A program made the position numbers and the translations under genes. From NCBI GenBank assembly GCA_016874945.1, contig VGSO01000201.1, positions 1 through 5,691 of the forward strand: a DNA stretch of 5,691 nucleotides. Reading direction: 5' to 3'. The stretch is from Deltaproteobacteria bacterium (GTDB lineage: Bacteria > Desulfobacterota > Desulfobaccia > Desulfobaccales > 0-14-0-80-60-11). Below are positions 5,430 to 5,691 of the stretch, one piece after another (position 1 is the first letter of the stretch; every line of letters starts with the position of its first letter). The notes beneath the pieces are model-generated. The model did not search any database, was not told the DNA's origin, and worked only from the letters and a program-made list of their open reading frames with translations.

Positions 5430-5542
5430 GACTCCGCCTCACGACGACGCCCTTGCGCTTCGCTAACCCTTCACCTCCAACAGGTTGGGTAGAGGACTTC
5501 CACCTCCAAGCTGCGGTGCATGCTCGGCACTCACATAATACC

Positions 5543-5575
5543 GTTTTCGGTTTTCGGTTTTCGGTTAGGAAAACC
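5543..5575. repeat. GTTTTCG 7-mer tandem repeat with hairpin
   Basis: Three exact GTTTTCG units at 5543-5563, then GTTAG and GAAAACC (5569-5575), which pairs with GGTTTTC (5556-5562). It lies just outside the inferred 5' end of the intron remnant. Confidence 0.7.
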
Positions 5576-5691
5576 TGAAATACCAATAAGTTACAAATGG
5601 TATTTGTTGCATTTGAAAAGGAATAAAGTATAAAAGGGCGCAATCATTTGCGCCCCTACATGCAACCTCTAATAATAGTTAGTTTTTTTAG
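5576..5691. repeat. Non-coding tail with GGGCGCAA hairpin bounded by CTAC
   Basis: GGGCGCAA-TCAT-TTGCGCCC (5636-5655) followed by CTAC (5656-5659) is a relative, in the opposite orientation, of the first hairpin of element A. ACAAAT/ATTTGT (5593-5607 region) is a smaller stem. No gene is visible from 5535 to the window end. Confidence 0.6.

Larger units (their letters stand above)
4904..5534 (-). mobile_element. Decayed group II intron interrupted by elements A and B
   Basis: Reading the minus strand from 5534: a GTGAG start close to the GUGYG 5' consensus, then GTGGAAGTCC, GTGAAGGGTTAGCGAAG, CAAGGGCGTCG and GGAGTCTGA (down to 5427), which look like domain I of a bacterial group II intron. 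Element B then intervenes (5326-5426), and domain I resumes as TGAAGGAAGCGTGGAGC, CAAAGCCGCGAC (5325 to about 5298). Element A follows (5185-5293), then only the maturase C-terminus. The remainder of domain I, domains II-III and most of the protein are missing. I found no domain V hairpin between the maturase remnant and the dismutase gene. The RNA match is from memory of intron sequences, not a search. The element cannot splice or move. Confidence 0.55.

Noticed and set aside
1586..5430. CRISPR array or composite transposon bounded by the inverted cores
   Set aside because: The repeats are not regularly spaced and lack spacers; the inverted cores 3.7 kb apart enclose ordinary housekeeping genes and no transposase.

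Overview
The window looks like a piece of a GC-rich, free-living bacterial chromosome. Gene content and protein style (a PC4-type ssDNA-binding protein, an Fe/Mn superoxide dismutase whose N-terminus reads V-A-Y-T-A-K, and a secreted PKD-domain protein) suggest a deltaproteobacterium (Desulfobacterota-like). That placement is inference from resemblance; there is no rRNA or other phylogenetic marker beyond cysS.

Layout. 1-105: end of a palindromic mobile repeat (element C). 106-360: non-coding, with a strong G-quadruplex motif and a G/C hairpin. 361-1467 (-): secreted protein with a repeated N-terminal region and a C-terminal PKD domain. 1468-1914: non-coding, with the promoter and ribosome binding site of that gene, a 133-bp inverted-repeat element and an AT-rich tract. 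1915-3396 (-): cysS, cysteinyl-tRNA synthetase, complete with all catalytic and zinc motifs. 3397-3525: divergent intergenic region filled with 7-bp repeats. 3491-3793 (+): PC4-family gene that appears frameshifted near its 5' end. 3794-4129: spacer with a terminator-like hairpin, an 8-bp repeat and a good sigma-70-type promoter. 4130-4708 (+): Fe/Mn superoxide dismutase, followed by a perfect 11-bp stem hairpin. 4753-5691: no intact gene. This stretch is a graveyard of a group II intron (5' RNA part and maturase C-terminus, both minus strand) interrupted by two small palindromic elements, and flanked by more short repeats.

The genes are not an operon and share no obvious pathway: cysS is housekeeping translation, the dismutase is oxidative-stress defence with its own promoter and terminator, and the PKD protein is extracytoplasmic.

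The most interesting signal is in the repeats. Three elements (C at <1-104, A at 5182-5296, B at 5323-5429) share the same end motif GCRACTYGGTATCAG but carry three different palindromic cores. Element B sits in group II intron domain I with matching 3-bp TCA flanks, and removing it restores what I recall as the usual intron sequence (GTCTGAAGGAAGC on the minus strand). Element A sits exactly where most of the intron is missing and has non-matching flanks, as expected if recombination between two such elements deleted the intron's middle. The core of element B also occurs at 1605-1656 inside a completely different outer inverted repeat. Together this looks like a modular family of non-autonomous elements with interchangeable ends and cores.
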